Source: Salinibacter pepae
GTDB taxonomy: Bacteria > Bacteroidota > Rhodothermia > Rhodothermales > Salinibacteraceae
Direction: 5' to 3'
Length of the DNA: 64,000 bases
Assembly: GCF_947077775.1 (NCBI RefSeq)
Contig: NZ_CAMTTE010000001.1
Location: forward strand, 3,521,206-3,585,205
Below, in pieces: positions 17,588 through 27,714 of this stretch. Made by a program: the position numbers and the translations under genes. Every line of letters begins with the position of its first letter. Positions within the stretch are counted from its first letter, which is position 1. The notes beneath the pieces were generated by a model. The model made no database searches and was not told where the DNA came from. It was given only the letters and a program-made list of their open reading frames with translations.

Positions 17588-18304
17588 CTACGTCCCCGAC
17601 GTGATGTATTCGGGCACCTCTTCGTGCAGGGATCCGCCGTGGAGGTGCAGGACCCGATCGGCCCGGGGAACCACCTCCGGGTCGTGCGTGGCCACGAGGA
17701 GGGTGGTATCGGTATCGACCACGAGGTCGCTGAGGAGGGTGAGCACCGCCTGCCCGGTGTCGTAGTCCAGGTTGCCCGTCGGTTCGTCGGCGAGAACGAG
17801 GAGGGGCTCGTGGGCCAGGGCCCGGGCGACGGCCACCCGCTGCTGCTCCCCGCCGGAGAGGCGGTCGGGGAACTGGTCGGCCCGGTCGGCCAGCCCGACC
17901 CGGTCCAGCATCGCACGGGCCCGGTCTTTCGTGGCCCGGGGCGCCCTGCCGGCCAGCTCAAGGGGCAGCCGCACGTTCTCCCCAACCGTCAGGGTCGAGA
18001 TCAGGTTGAACGACTGAAACACAAACCCCACGTGAGAGCGGCGAAAGCGAGTGCGTTCCGTCTCGGACTTGCCGGTGAGGTCGGTGTCCCCGATCCGGAC
18101 GCGGCCGGAGGTGGGCTGGTCAATGCCGCTGATCAGGTTGAGGAGCGTGCTCTTCCCGGCCCCGCTGCGTCCCATGAGGACCGAGAAGTCCCCCCGATTC
18201 AGTCGCAGTGAGACCTCCTGAAGCACCGCGCGCTCCTGATCGCCCTCCCGGTAGGTCTTTGTGAGGGCGTCGAGCTGGACGAGGGGCGACGAGGCGTCGG
18301 GCAT
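17588..18304 (-). CDS. ABC transporter ATP-binding protein (LolD/MacB type)
   Basis: A 238-residue ATPase with Walker [10 protein letters not shown], a Q-loop in FVFQSFNLI, signature [15 protein letters not shown], Walker [14 protein letters not shown] and switch His in VATHDPEV. The [13 protein letters not shown] and EPTGNLD features are those of the LolD/FtsE/MacB subfamily that drives FtsX-type permeases. ATG 18304 gives the usual length; a longer in-frame upstream extension has no homology-like sequence. It is the first gene of a leftward train that continues through the permease, antiporter and AttH-like genes. Confidence 0.95.
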   Translation of the reverse strand: MPDASSPLVQLDALTKTYREGDQERAVLQEVSLRLNRGDFSVLMGRSGAGKSTLLNLISGIDQPTSGRVRIGDTDLTGKSETERTRFRRSHVGFVFQSFNLISTLTVGENVRLPLELAGRAPRATKDRARAMLDRVGLADRADQFPDRLSGGEQQRVAVARALAHEPLLVLADEPTGNLDYDTGQAVLTLLSDLVVDTDTTLLVATHDPEVVPRADRVLHLHGGSLHEEVPEYITSGT

Positions 18305-18611
18305 ACTGGCGGGCGGCGGTCGGAATGGGGCTTGGCGGCAGGGACGAGACCCAAGTCCAAAAACCCAACGCCGAGGATGGAGGGGGCCGTTCCGAGGGGA
18401 GCGCCTCTCTCCAGAATCTTCGCGCCCGACCGCCAACGAGATGAAGTCCGAGGACCTGCGATCTCGACGTCTCCCCGTGAGAGGAGGGCCTGCCCTGGTG
18501 CTGTTCGGACCAGATCCAAGGATGCACGTGGGCGAGGCCCCCGCCCGGGCTCAGCCGAGCGGCATCGGGCAGAGCACCGACCTTGGGGCGCGCGGCGGCA
18601 TTTCTTCATTC
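18305..18611. other. Gap upstream of the ABC transporter genes, no gene seen
   Basis: About 300 bases between the barrel gene and the ATPase gene, both leftward. No family-like frame. It likely carries the promoter of the transporter train. Confidence 0.5.
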
Positions 18612-20051
18612 TCAGAACCGGATTGTCGCCAACGAGAGGCTTACCGCGTAGCGTGCGCCGCTGCCGAGCGTCGAGGTGGAAGGGGTGATGCTCGCCCCCA
18701 GGTCGAACCGGTAGAATCCGAGGTCCAGCCCGAAGCCTCCGGAGAGGGCGACGGCCTGTGTGCCGGAGACCCGAGCGCCGGCGCGGATGGGGACGGGCCC
18801 GAGGTGGAGCGTCCCCCCCATATGGAGGGCCGCCGGACTGGGCACCGCCCCGGCGTCCTCGTTAAGCCCGATCGATGCGCCCCCGTTCAGGGTGACGAGG
18901 CCCTGGTCCCAGGTGCTGTTCACGTGTAGCGTGGTGGGAAGGCCGGTAGCGAACGACGAGCGGTCGCGATTCACGTCCTCGTAGGCGGCATGAGCAAGAC
19001 TGTCGACCTGGTCTTCGATGTACTCCCCCGTTGCGCCGTCGTACTCATCATCGATCCGATCCGAGTCCAGCGTCACGCCCTCAAACCGAAAGACATCCTC
19101 CACGGGCGTCACCGTCTGGGCCTCCTGGCTCCAGCTGATCCGGCCCAGGTCCGTGATGCTCGCCGAGACGAGCAGCCCCGGCCGCACCGTGTAGGTGGCC
19201 CCGAGGTCGAGGCCGCCCCCGATCCCCGCGATCCCGGACGACCCCCCCACGACTTCGTCCACCGGGTCGTCGTTGAAGGCGTTGAACGTGTCGAACAGGC
19301 CGGTGCTCAACGGGCCCGCCGCCCGGGCCGTGTAGTCGAATCGGTGCACCAGGGAGTCGCCGCTCACGGTCGCCTGCGAGTTGAGGGCGGCGTCCGCGAA
19401 GGCCGTCCCGAAAATCACGCGGGGCGAGACGCCCACCGACAGGGGCACCGACGAAAACCGGTAGCTGAAGGCCCCGGTGACGTCGACGGTCGCGTACGCT
19501 CGGCTGCGCCCGTCGACCGGTACGGTGCGTTCCTCCCCCGTCCCTCGGAGCAGCACGTCAAACAGGCCCTTGTTCATCGCGGAGGTCTGAACGGTGCGGC
19601 CCCGAATGCCGAAGCCGACCGCCCAGGAGCGGTCGCTCGGGCGATGGGTGATCGACAACGGGACCACCTCCAGGTACGTGCTTGCCGTTTGCTGGTCCCC
19701 CCCGAACCAGTCGTCGAGGATGGCCTTCTGCTCGTCGTTCGGGAGGGCCTTTTCGTTGTTGTAGAAGAGGGGGTCGATGTGCTCGAACTGGTAGAAGTCG
19801 CCCCCGTGGTAGGCCCCCACCCGAAGCAGCTGAATCTCGAGGGAAGGGTCGGTCGGCCCGACCGTCAGGTTGGCCGGATTGGAGTAGAGCGCGGCCGGGC
19901 CCGTATCGAAGACGGACGTGCCCCCGCCGGTGCTCACGGCCGTCACGCTGCGCATGCCGGACTGGCCGTGAACGGATTCGGGCGCCAGGGCCAGAAGGCC
20001 CGAGAGGAAAAGAACAAGGGCCGAGCGGAAGACAAAGGCGTGGGGCGTCAT
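18612..20051 (-). CDS. Predicted outer-membrane beta-barrel protein (DUF5723-like)
   Basis: A 479-residue protein with a signal peptide (LVLFLSGLLALAPESVHG) and an opening GMRSVTAVSTGGGTS and ALYSNPANL, similar to the start of FadL/PorV-like Bacteroidota barrels. Alternating polar and hydrophobic strands run to the end (ARYAVSLSLATIRF), and the chain ends in Phe, as outer-membrane barrels often do. Function unknown; DUF5723 is my best family match by memory. It lies 67 bases downstream of a large lipoprotein gene on the same strand, so the two are probably co-expressed and may form one surface complex. Confidence 0.75.
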   Translation of the reverse strand: MTPHAFVFRSALVLFLSGLLALAPESVHGQSGMRSVTAVSTGGGTSVFDTGPAALYSNPANLTVGPTDPSLEIQLLRVGAYHGGDFYQFEHIDPLFYNNEKALPNDEQKAILDDWFGGDQQTASTYLEVVPLSITHRPSDRSWAVGFGIRGRTVQTSAMNKGLFDVLLRGTGEERTVPVDGRSRAYATVDVTGAFSYRFSSVPLSVGVSPRVIFGTAFADAALNSQATVSGDSLVHRFDYTARAAGPLSTGLFDTFNAFNDDPVDEVVGGSSGIAGIGGGLDLGATYTVRPGLLVSASITDLGRISWSQEAQTVTPVEDVFRFEGVTLDSDRIDDEYDGATGEYIEDQVDSLAHAAYEDVNRDRSSFATGLPTTLHVNSTWDQGLVTLNGGASIGLNEDAGAVPSPAALHMGGTLHLGPVPIRAGARVSGTQAVALSGGFGLDLGFYRFDLGASITPSTSTLGSGARYAVSLSLATIRF

Positions 20052-20118
20052 CGGTCCAACCTGCTGTGTCGGGAAAGAGAGGTGCCGGGGGGGGCGGTCG
20101 CGTCGAGGCCTCTGGGGC

Positions 20119-22077
20119 TTAGTTGCCGGTTTGAACGGAGGCGTCGGCCTCGAGACGGACGCGGTTGAGGATCAGCTGGTCGTCGGCCCGGAGGCGAGCG
20201 ACGGCCGACGTGCCCCCTCCCGATCCCGCCTGATCCATGTTGAGGGCGAGCCGAATTTCATCGCCGTCGGCCAGCGCTCGCAGGTCCTCCTGGGTACTGC
20301 CGAGGGGGAAGACGAATGTGCCCGATGACGGAGCCGCTGCCGCGCCGTCGTCGTCCTTCGCGGCCGGCTCAATTCGGAAGTTGTCGTTTTCGAAGTCGCC
20401 GTTGAACGTCTCAATTGCCGAGCCCGCGGCGTCGACAATGACCATCCTCACGTCTGCCCCGAGGGGCAGGCCGTTCGTATATTCGAACTGCAGCTCCGCC
20501 GTCGAAATGTTCACGTCCTCCTCCGGGTCGGTCAGGTCGTTGAGGTCGGACAGGTCCGCATCGATGGTGTCCCGCACGCGGAACCGATCCTTGATGCGGA
20601 GGGGGACGTTGAGCGAGAACTTCGCGTCCAGCGAGATGGGTGTTCGGACGCTCAGGCCGCCCTCGTCCGTGTTGATCCGGGCCTGCCCGGCCAGGCGGAC
20701 CTCCGTCGGGAGGGCGTTGACGAAGTCCGCCACGTTTGAATTGTCTCCATCCACCACGAGCGGCGTTCGCACCGTTTCGCCCAGGGACGCATCCTCAAGC
20801 CCAACGCCCAGCTTGATCAGCTCCTCATTCGGAAGGGTAGAGCCGTTTTCCGTAAACGCAGAAAAGGGTGAGGGCAGGGAGGACACGTTCCGGTCCGCCC
20901 CGCGCGACGCGTCCTGATCTTCCGTTCCGCCAAGATAGATCTGGTCTGTCTCGTTCGTCCCCTGAATCGCCGCATACAACTGGGCGTCCGTCGACGCGAG
21001 GTTGGCGGTTTCAACCTGGAAGGTTAGGCTCACGTCCGCCAGCTCGAGCCCGTCCACGCGTCCCGTGATGCCCCCAAAGCCATCGAAGGCCGCCGTCCGC
21101 ACTTCGCTGTCGTCGGCAACATCAACGGCTCCCCCGTCTTCATTCGGCGTGACGGCCACCGTGAACGGCCTCGCCGCACCGACATCGATCTCCTGAATCT
21201 CAAAATTGTCGAGGGCGGTCGACGCCCCGAAGGAGATCTTGTCGTCGTTTTCCACTCTCAGGTCGGGGTTCACTTGGCCGTCAATCTCAAACGTGACCGT
21301 CCCGTCTTCGTCGATCTTCGGCTTGTTCGGGTACACGCGCGTGCCCTCCGGACCAATGCGAAACCCACTTCTCAGGTCGTTTATGTCCCGTTCGTATTTG
21401 CCACTGGGATTTTCGACAAAGCTGACGACGAGCTGGTCGTCTTCGCCGTACGGCTCAACTCGAATGTCGGGATATACGAACCGAAGCTCATCGAACACAC
21501 GCTCCTGGGCGGTCGGGGAAACCGTGATGTCTTGCCCCCTAATCTCCGTGCTTCCGAGCTCCACGTAGTTGTCCTGCGCCTTGTCGAACGCGACCCGGTC
21601 GCTTCCACGTACCGGGATAGTGGCCGTTGCCGATCTCTGTAGCTCCTCTTCGGTGAGATAGTCCCCGATCCGCTGTTCTCCCGAGGACGGAATTCCTTCC
21701 TCTTGCAAATCAATGAGGTCCCGTTTGAAGCTCTTCTGGGCGAAGGTGAGGGCCCCGGTCGCGTTGTCGAGGGCGCCGTTCAGGTTCCCGATGTCGAAGT
21801 TGTCGATTGTCTGCACGACCGAGATGTCGTTGTTCGCCGCCTCCACTTCGAACAGGGCGTCGAAGTCCGACGAGGTGGTGTCGATCAGCGGGTCGAATTC
21901 ACTGTTCGGCCCCCCGAGAAACGTGAAGGTTTTTTCCTGTACGAGCGGCGTGCTGACCTCCGTGTCGGTGTTGAGGGATGGCGAGGAATTGCCCGTGGGC
22001 ACGTCGCACCCCATCAGAGTGACGAACGTGAGTGCGGCCGCTGTGAGGGGCCACCAGCTAGCCTGAGAAGAAGACAT
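20119..22077 (-). CDS. Large lipoprotein of unknown function
   Basis: A 652-residue protein. From ATG 22077 it begins with a lipoprotein signal (LTAAALTFVTLMGCDVP) with a lipobox-like L-M-G-C, so Cys 21 or so should be lipidated. The mature part is strongly acidic, with many short beta-like stretches and repeats of the type 'VRLAGQARIN' and 'LSVRTPISLDAKF'. No enzyme motif is visible. The upstream in-frame extension to 22269 has no signal and is rejected. With the barrel gene 67 bases downstream it forms a two-gene unit likely acting at the outer membrane. Confidence 0.75.
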   Translation of the reverse strand: MSSSQASWWPLTAAALTFVTLMGCDVPTGNSSPSLNTDTEVSTPLVQEKTFTFLGGPNSEFDPLIDTTSSDFDALFEVEAANNDISVVQTIDNFDIGNLNGALDNATGALTFAQKSFKRDLIDLQEEGIPSSGEQRIGDYLTEEELQRSATATIPVRGSDRVAFDKAQDNYVELGSTEIRGQDITVSPTAQERVFDELRFVYPDIRVEPYGEDDQLVVSFVENPSGKYERDINDLRSGFRIGPEGTRVYPNKPKIDEDGTVTFEIDGQVNPDLRVENDDKISFGASTALDNFEIQEIDVGAARPFTVAVTPNEDGGAVDVADDSEVRTAAFDGFGGITGRVDGLELADVSLTFQVETANLASTDAQLYAAIQGTNETDQIYLGGTEDQDASRGADRNVSSLPSPFSAFTENGSTLPNEELIKLGVGLEDASLGETVRTPLVVDGDNSNVADFVNALPTEVRLAGQARINTDEGGLSVRTPISLDAKFSLNVPLRIKDRFRVRDTIDADLSDLNDLTDPEEDVNISTAELQFEYTNGLPLGADVRMVIVDAAGSAIETFNGDFENDNFRIEPAAKDDDGAAAAPSSGTFVFPLGSTQEDLRALADGDEIRLALNMDQAGSGGGTSAVARLRADDQLILNRVRLEADASVQTGN

Positions 22078-22941
22078 GGCGCAGAACCGGTTGCGGAAAG
22101 GAAAGACGGTGTTCACTGAAAGTGGGAGCGGTGGCCTCTCGGAGACGGGCCGTTGTCCGCGGTAGGAAAAGGGGCGTTTCTCCAAAACGGCCTCGCCGTG
22201 ATCAAAATTCCTGAGGTCAGCCCTGAAGCGCAGCACATTGAGCGGCACTCGCCCTTGAGTCCGGCTCACATGGTGCGTTGGTCAAGAATCGCGCCAGGTC
22301 GGATGCCCCGCCCTTACGCTGCGGCCTGGTTTCTTGAGGGCGACGATACCTGTGCTGGACCTGTAGTTTCTTCGCCCCGCAGTGCGCAATTACGCGGCCT
22401 GCGTTCGGCGGACATGGATCTCCACGCCGGACGGGCACGCTCGACGTTCGGGGCGACCGGGCCGTGGTCGTAGACAGGCGTGCCGTCGCCGCCCGTCTGG
22501 CCGAGAGGGCTTCTCCTGCCGACGCCCAATTGGGCCCGCGTGGAATCAGCAATCATCCAGAGAGCGGGTGGCGGGTCGTGCTTGGCGCCCCGCACCCCTC
22601 GTTATCGGCAGGGACTGAGGCAATCGGATCCGGTACGGCATCCGCCACAGTTCCGGCTTCCCGCGCCGTCATACAGGCCCCCAGGCGCTCGTCGGATGCA
22701 ACACATCTGCGCGCTCGTCTCGTCGGCCGGTCTCTCGTGCAGGGCCCTCGCCCCGGCGCAGCCCGTTGGTCCGGACGTCAGTAGACCCTGATTCGTCCCA
22801 TTGCGGCGGCGACGCCGTCAATTCCGGGCGGTCGTCGATACGATGTGAGTGGGCGATGGGGGCGCTGCCCCGGAGGATGCGCTTGAGACCCTTCCTCGAC
22901 ACCCTCGACATCCGTGGCGGCTCCGTTTGACGACCGCGGGG
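22078..22941. other. Long gap between the lipoprotein gene and pyrB, no gene seen
   Basis: About 860 bases. The right end follows the pyrB stop and the left end must hold the lipoprotein promoter. Several open frames of 80-110 codons occur on both strands, but none has a start, composition and family-like sequence that I can support. A degraded gene or a structured RNA is possible. Confidence 0.45.
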
Positions 22942-23910
22942 CTACGCCTCCTCGCGGCGCGGGGCCAGGACGTAAAGCACGGCCATCCGCAGGGCGACCC
23001 CGTTTGTGACCTGGCTCAGGATGATGGACCGCTCGTGGTCCACGACGGCGTCGGTCAGTTCAATGCCGCGGTTGACCGGCCCCGGGTGCATGATGAGAAG
23101 GTCGGGGTGACGGCTTAGGTGGTCGGTCGTGATGCCGAACTGGCGGTGGTACTCCCGGGTGCTGGGGAAAAGGCCTGCGTTCTGCCGCTCCATCTGGATG
23201 CGCAGGGCCATGGCGATGTCGCAGCCCTCTAGGGCCTCGTCGAGGCGGGTCGTGGTGCGCACGTCCAGCGCCGCCTCCATCTCCACCGGCAGCATCGTCG
23301 CCGGCCCGCAGAGCGTGACGGTGGCCCCGAGCGTGGTGAGGGCCTGCACGTTGGAGCGGGCGACGCGGCTGTGCGTGATGTCGCCGATGATGGAGACGTT
23401 CAGGTCCTCAAACGAGTCGACGTGCGCCCGCATCGTGAGCACGTCGAGCAGCGCCTGGGTCGGGTGGGCGTGGGCCCCGTCGCCCGCGTTCAGAATGACG
23501 CTGTCGGTGCAGCGGGCGAGGAAGTGGGGGGCGCCGGGCGACGGGTGGCGGAGCACCACCACGTCCACCTTCATGGCCTCCACGTTGCGGGCCGTGTCCT
23601 TCAGCGTCTCGCCCTTCGTGACCGACGAGCTGGCCTTCGAGAGGCTCACGGTCTCGGCGGAGAGGCGGCCGGCGGCGAGGTTGAACGAGAGCTTCGTTCG
23701 GGTGGAGGGCTCAAAGAAGAGGTGGGCGACCGAGGTGCCCTGCAGGGTGGGCACCTGACGGATGGGCCGGTCCAGCACCTCCCGAAATTCCTGAGCGGTG
23801 TCGAGCAGGTACTGGATCTCGTCGGCCTCGTAGGGGGAGAGGTCCAGCAAGTGCTGGTGGCGCAGCCCGTCGGGGCGATCCAGGGCGGCAGACGATTCGG
23901 AGGCAGCCAT
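22942..23910 (-). CDS. pyrB: Aspartate carbamoyltransferase catalytic subunit
   Basis: A 322-residue enzyme joining carbamoyl phosphate to aspartate, the first committed step of pyrimidine synthesis. The carbamoyl-phosphate motif FEPSTRT is at residues 66-72. The chain also shows the [11 protein letters not shown] block, the [11 protein letters not shown] block and [10 protein letters not shown]. It reads leftward 55 bases after pyrR, so the two are co-transcribed. No pyrI regulatory subunit or pyrC is adjacent, and regulation by PyrR is the likely mode. Confidence 0.97.
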   Translation of the reverse strand: MAASESSAALDRPDGLRHQHLLDLSPYEADEIQYLLDTAQEFREVLDRPIRQVPTLQGTSVAHLFFEPSTRTKLSFNLAAGRLSAETVSLSKASSSVTKGETLKDTARNVEAMKVDVVVLRHPSPGAPHFLARCTDSVILNAGDGAHAHPTQALLDVLTMRAHVDSFEDLNVSIIGDITHSRVARSNVQALTTLGATVTLCGPATMLPVEMEAALDVRTTTRLDEALEGCDIAMALRIQMERQNAGLFPSTREYHRQFGITTDHLSRHPDLLIMHPGPVNRGIELTDAVVDHERSIILSQVTNGVALRMAVLYVLAPRREEA

Positions 23911-23965
23911 AGGAGGGGCGGGAGAGGGGATATGGGAATCAGGGAAATCGCGGAAACGGGCACGC

Positions 23966-24565
23966 TCAGCGGCCGTCGTCGGCGGACGGACGGGACGCGG
24001 GGGCTTGGACCAGCCACACGCCGTCCGCCTCGTCGACCTCCTCGACGCGCACCCGCACTTCCTCGCCGGGCAGGGTGGGCACCTCGCGCCCTACAATGTC
24101 CACCGAGATGGGAAGCTCGCGATGCTGACGGTCGATGATGGTGAGGAACTGAATGGTGGCGGGGCGGCCCCGGTCCATGAGCGCGTCGAGGGCGGCGCGC
24201 CCCGTTCGGCCGGTGAACACCACGTCGTCGACGAGCACGATCGTCCGGTCCGTGACGTCGAACGGGATGCGTGTGGTCTGAATCTCGGGCTGCTCCAGCC
24301 GCAGGCGCACGTCGTCCCGGTACATGGTCACGTCGAGGAGCCCTAGGGGCAGCTCCAGTCCCGTCTGGGCCTCGATGCGGCGTTGGAGGCGACGCGCGAG
24401 GTGGACCCCTCGCGTCTGCATGCCCACGAGGGCAAAGGTGTCGGTGGGAGACGCCGCCGCCTCGGGGGCGAAGCGCTCGATGATCTGCTGGGCCATCCGG
24501 TCCAGCGTCCGGCCGAGGTCCTGGGCCGTCATGAGGTGCGCTTTGATGTGATCGTCGGACGGCAT
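23966..24565 (-). CDS. pyrR: PyrR-type pyrimidine regulator / uracil phosphoribosyltransferase
   Basis: A 199-residue PRTase-fold protein with the PRPP loop [13 protein letters not shown] and the early [16 protein letters not shown] block. PyrR proteins bind pyr mRNA in response to UMP and often retain uracil phosphoribosyltransferase activity. ATG 24565 starts just before the fold. The pyrB gene lies directly downstream. I looked for a PyrR-binding anti-antiterminator in the ~145-base leader shared with the divergent DUF58 gene and found only a weak partial match. Confidence 0.93.
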   Translation of the reverse strand: MPSDDHIKAHLMTAQDLGRTLDRMAQQIIERFAPEAAASPTDTFALVGMQTRGVHLARRLQRRIEAQTGLELPLGLLDVTMYRDDVRLRLEQPEIQTTRIPFDVTDRTIVLVDDVVFTGRTGRAALDALMDRGRPATIQFLTIIDRQHRELPISVDIVGREVPTLPGEEVRVRVEEVDEADGVWLVQAPASRPSADDGR

Positions 24566-24710
24566 GGGGGCGTCGGGCACGATGAGAGCGGAAAGGCGCT
24601 GGGGGAAATTGGGGCCGTCGCCGTTGGGGCGAATCGCCTCCCTCAAGGAACCGAACAGGCGGCAAACTTTCTAACGGGTCCGGTGCATTTGGGAATTTGC
24701 CAGTTTCTTT

Positions 24711-25643
24711 ATGGCCGAATCCAATGCCGCGCGTCGCTACCTCGATCCCGTCGTCGTGTCGCAACTCGAGACCATGGAGCTGCGGGCGCGGCTGATCGTG
24801 GAGGGGTTCATCACGGGATTGCACCAGAGTCCCTACCACGGCTTCTCGGTCGAGTTTGCCGAACACCGCCCCTACAACCCGGGCGACGAGCTCCGGCACG
24901 TCGACTGGAAGGTCTACGCGAAGACCGACCGCTACTACATCAAGCAGTACGAGGAGGAGACCAACCTCCGCAACTACGTCGTCCTCGACACCTCCGCCTC
25001 GATGCGCTACGCGGGCGACAGTGAGCTGTCAAAGCTCGACTACGGGTCGTACCTCGCCGCGGGGCTCCACAACCTCATGCTGAAACAGCAGGACGCCACG
25101 GGGCTCATCGGGTTCGACGAGTCCGTGCACACGCTCCGGCCCCCGAAGGCGACACAGGGATACCTGCGGCAGTTGCTCGTCACCCTCGAGCAGTTTCGGC
25201 AGCGGGACGCGACGGAGCAGCGCACGAACGCGGCCGCCGCCCTCGAGGAGGTGGCCGAGCGGGTGGAGCGCCGATCCCTTATCATCGTGATCACGGACCT
25301 CTTCGAAAACATCGCGGCCCACGACGACCTTCTGCGGGCGCTTCGTCACCTCCGGCACCGGGGGCACGAGCTGATTGTCTTCCACGTCCTGGAGGGCCAG
25401 ACCGAGCGACAATTTCGGTTTCCGGACCGGCCCATGCTGTTTCGGGACGTGGAGACGGGGGAGGAGGTGTCGCTCCGGCCCGCCCAGCTGCGCGACCACT
25501 ACACGGAGGCGGTGGAGCACTTTACCGAGACGTTCCGCCGCAGCTGCCTGGAACACGACATCGACTTCGCAGAGCTGGACACGAACGAGGCCTACCACAC
25601 GGCCCTCATGGCGTACCTTAACAAGCGCTCGCGCCTGGTGTAG
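24711..25643 (+). CDS. DUF58 (VWA-like) protein
   Basis: A 310-residue cytoplasmic protein of the DUF58 family. It contains the family block YNPGDELRHVDWKVYAKTD near residue 60 and a von Willebrand A-like domain with the metal-ion motif DTSASM at about residue 94. Such proteins usually sit with MoxR AAA ATPases and membrane VWA proteins. Here it is alone, divergent from pyrR by ~145 bases and convergent with a small membrane protein gene. It may work with a MoxR encoded elsewhere. Confidence 0.92.
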   Translation: MAESNAARRYLDPVVVSQLETMELRARLIVEGFITGLHQSPYHGFSVEFAEHRPYNPGDELRHVDWKVYAKTDRYYIKQYEEETNLRNYVVLDTSASMRYAGDSELSKLDYGSYLAAGLHNLMLKQQDATGLIGFDESVHTLRPPKATQGYLRQLLVTLEQFRQRDATEQRTNAAAALEEVAERVERRSLIIVITDLFENIAAHDDLLRALRHLRHRGHELIVFHVLEGQTERQFRFPDRPMLFRDVETGEEVSLRPAQLRDHYTEAVEHFTETFRRSCLEHDIDFAELDTNEAYHTALMAYLNKRSRLV

Positions 25644-25649
25644 TCGCCC

Positions 25650-26240
25650 TCACGGGCGGGCCGCGGCCTCCGACGCCGAGGCCGTGAGGGCCTCCAGGTG
25701 GTCCAGTAGCGCCGCCCGCGCCTCGGGCCCTGGGAGGGCCACAATCACGGGGCCGTCTCCCGTACGCACGCAGAGCACCTGCTCCGAAACCGCACTGGCA
25801 AACACCTGCGTGGCGGCGTAACGGCGGTAGTGACGATGGTAGCGCTGGGCCGAGATGAGACGAACGTCCTGAATATCGGGGGCCGAGAGGGTGCGCGTCT
25901 GGTCCCCTTGGCGAAGGGTGACCGCATCGGGGCGGCACGTCACGCGAACCGCCGGGCGGAAGCCCACGAGCCCAAGCCCGGCTAGGACCAGAACCGATCC
26001 CACCTGTGTCTGCCAGAACAGGGGCTCCCACCCCGGAGACGCGGCAAGGGCCGAGGTCAAGAGCGCCCAGCCCAAATAGTGCGCCATGAGCAGGATGATG
26101 GTGAGGCCCGTCATCGCCACCAGGTAGAGCGCTTCCCCCTGCAGCCGGTCGTTCGTCCAGGCCCGAACCGCGCGGCCGAGGACGGAGGCGCTGGGGCGGT
26201 AGGTCCGAGGGGCCTCAAAGGTCCGCGTCACGATGTCCAT
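25650..26240 (-). CDS. Small membrane protein of unknown function
   Basis: A 196-residue protein with two long hydrophobic segments, LYLVAMTGLTIILLMAHYLG and VGSVLVLAGLGLVGF. A soluble C-terminal domain of ~110 residues (VTCRPDAVTLRQGDQTRTL onward) resembles a PH-like or bacterial-PH fold placed after a membrane hairpin; this is inference. ATG 26240 is chosen because an upstream extension is low in family-like character. The gene ends 7 bases from the convergent DUF58 stop. Confidence 0.65.
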   Translation of the reverse strand: MDIVTRTFEAPRTYRPSASVLGRAVRAWTNDRLQGEALYLVAMTGLTIILLMAHYLGWALLTSALAASPGWEPLFWQTQVGSVLVLAGLGLVGFRPAVRVTCRPDAVTLRQGDQTRTLSAPDIQDVRLISAQRYHRHYRRYAATQVFASAVSEQVLCVRTGDGPVIVALPGPEARAALLDHLEALTASASEAAARP

Positions 26241-26385
26241 TGGGGATTGATGGAAAGAAGTCCCTGCCGGAAGGGAGGAGCGGGAGGGGCACAAGGAGCA
26301 CGACTGGCCGTCGGGCACAGGCCATCACGCCCAACCACACGAGGGCGGGTGGGGTGCGTGGGGCCCAGCCTGGGGAGGAACTATT

Positions 26386-27714
26386 TCATGGGGCGCCATA
26401 TTCGCTGAGGTCAAGCGTCAACTCTTCGCGGAAGGCCCGGTAGCCCGTCATCAGGATTGCGGTCATGGGCACGGCAATCAGAAGGCCGAACACGCCGAGC
26501 AGCGTCCCGAAGACGAGCAGGGAGAAGAGCACCAGGAGCGGGTGCAGGCCGACCTGGTAGCTGAGGATGTTTGGGGTCAGCACGCTCTGTTCGAGCAGGC
26601 TTTCCCCCAGGAGGACCGCAATGACGATGACGGCCTTGACCCAGCTCCCGAGGATGAGCGCCACCAGGGCGCCCACGACCATCGTGATGAGGGCGCCGAT
26701 CTGGGGAATCAGGTTGAGGAGGCCGGCGAGCAGCCCGATCAGCAGCCAGAACGGGATGTCGAACAGAAACAGGAGCACCGACACGTTGATGGTTGCGATG
26801 ATGCTGATGAGAAGCTGCCCGCGAAAGTACCGGCCCACGATGCTTCCGGCCTCGACCAGGTAATCGCGCCGCCCGCCCGCCGTGGGAAAAAGGTCGACCA
26901 GGCCCGACTGGACTGTCGGGTAGTCCTTCAGGGTGTAAAAGAGGATGACGGGCACCAGGGCGAGGAGCGTGACGACGCCTAGAAAGGACCCCAGGGAGGC
27001 CACCAGGTTTTCGGCGGCGCTGGGCAGGCGGCCGGCCTGCTCCTTGATCAGGGCCTGGAGTTGGGCAATCACCTCCTGCTTTCGGAGGAGCCCGGCCCCT
27101 TCGAGGGCGTCCAGCACCGTGGAGGCCTCCAGCCAGGCGCGCAGGGTCTGGACGGTCCCCAGCACCCGGTCGGAGAGGGCCTGCGCCTGATTGGCGATGT
27201 TCGGGGCGAGAATGAGAATGAACAGAACAAAGACGCCCACCACGAGGCTGGTCACCACGAGCGAGGGCAGCCAACGGGGCACCTGATAGCGCTCCCTGAG
27301 CCGCTCGACGAGCGGGTTCAAGAGGTAGGCCAGGAGGTACACGGCCGCAAACGGAACGAGAACGCGGCTGACCTTGTCCAGCGTCCAGAGCAGAAGCAGA
27401 AGCCCCCCGGAGAGCAGCAGGGCCCGCACGGCCTTGTGGCCGCGCAGTGGCCAGAGGAGAACGACGCCCGCAAGGCCCACGAGGGCCGGAGACAGAAAGC
27501 CGTTCTCCGGCGGGGGCGTGTGCATCTCGTACAACATCACGAGGAAGAGCACGACCCCACCCGCCACGAGCACCGCTTCGAATGCCACCCTGCGAAGCCG
27601 TTCCAGCCGGGACGCCGGGGCCGACGATCCGGGCGAGGAGGGGTCCGAAGGGTCGAGGGGCACGACCGAATCGGAAGACTCCGATGAGTCGGGCGAGGGG
27701 GAGTCGGGGGGCAT
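26386..27714 (-). CDS. AI-2E/PerM family transporter
   Basis: A 442-residue membrane protein. The first ~35 residues are a Ser/Pro/Asp-rich cytoplasmic tail. After that come eight predicted helices arranged as in the AI-2E (UPF0118) family, with conserved-looking YLLNPLVERL, VILFYTLKDY and IPFWLLIGLLAGLLNLIPQIG. Members export small molecules or act as sodium-coupled exchangers in some halophiles. The substrate cannot be read here. It is divergent from the ARMT1-like gene. Confidence 0.9.
   Translation of the reverse strand: MPPDSPSPDSSESSDSVVPLDPSDPSSPGSSAPASRLERLRRVAFEAVLVAGGVVLFLVMLYEMHTPPPENGFLSPALVGLAGVVLLWPLRGHKAVRALLLSGGLLLLLWTLDKVSRVLVPFAAVYLLAYLLNPLVERLRERYQVPRWLPSLVVTSLVVGVFVLFILILAPNIANQAQALSDRVLGTVQTLRAWLEASTVLDALEGAGLLRKQEVIAQLQALIKEQAGRLPSAAENLVASLGSFLGVVTLLALVPVILFYTLKDYPTVQSGLVDLFPTAGGRRDYLVEAGSIVGRYFRGQLLISIIATINVSVLLFLFDIPFWLLIGLLAGLLNLIPQIGALITMVVGALVALILGSWVKAVIVIAVLLGESLLEQSVLTPNILSYQVGLHPLLVLFSLLVFGTLLGVFGLLIAVPMTAILMTGYRAFREELTLDLSEYGAP

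Noticed and set aside
24610..24660. PyrR-binding loop in the pyrR leader
   Set aside because: A TTCCTTGAGG stretch resembles part of the loop consensus but is short by a base, and no terminator/antiterminator pair could be drawn.
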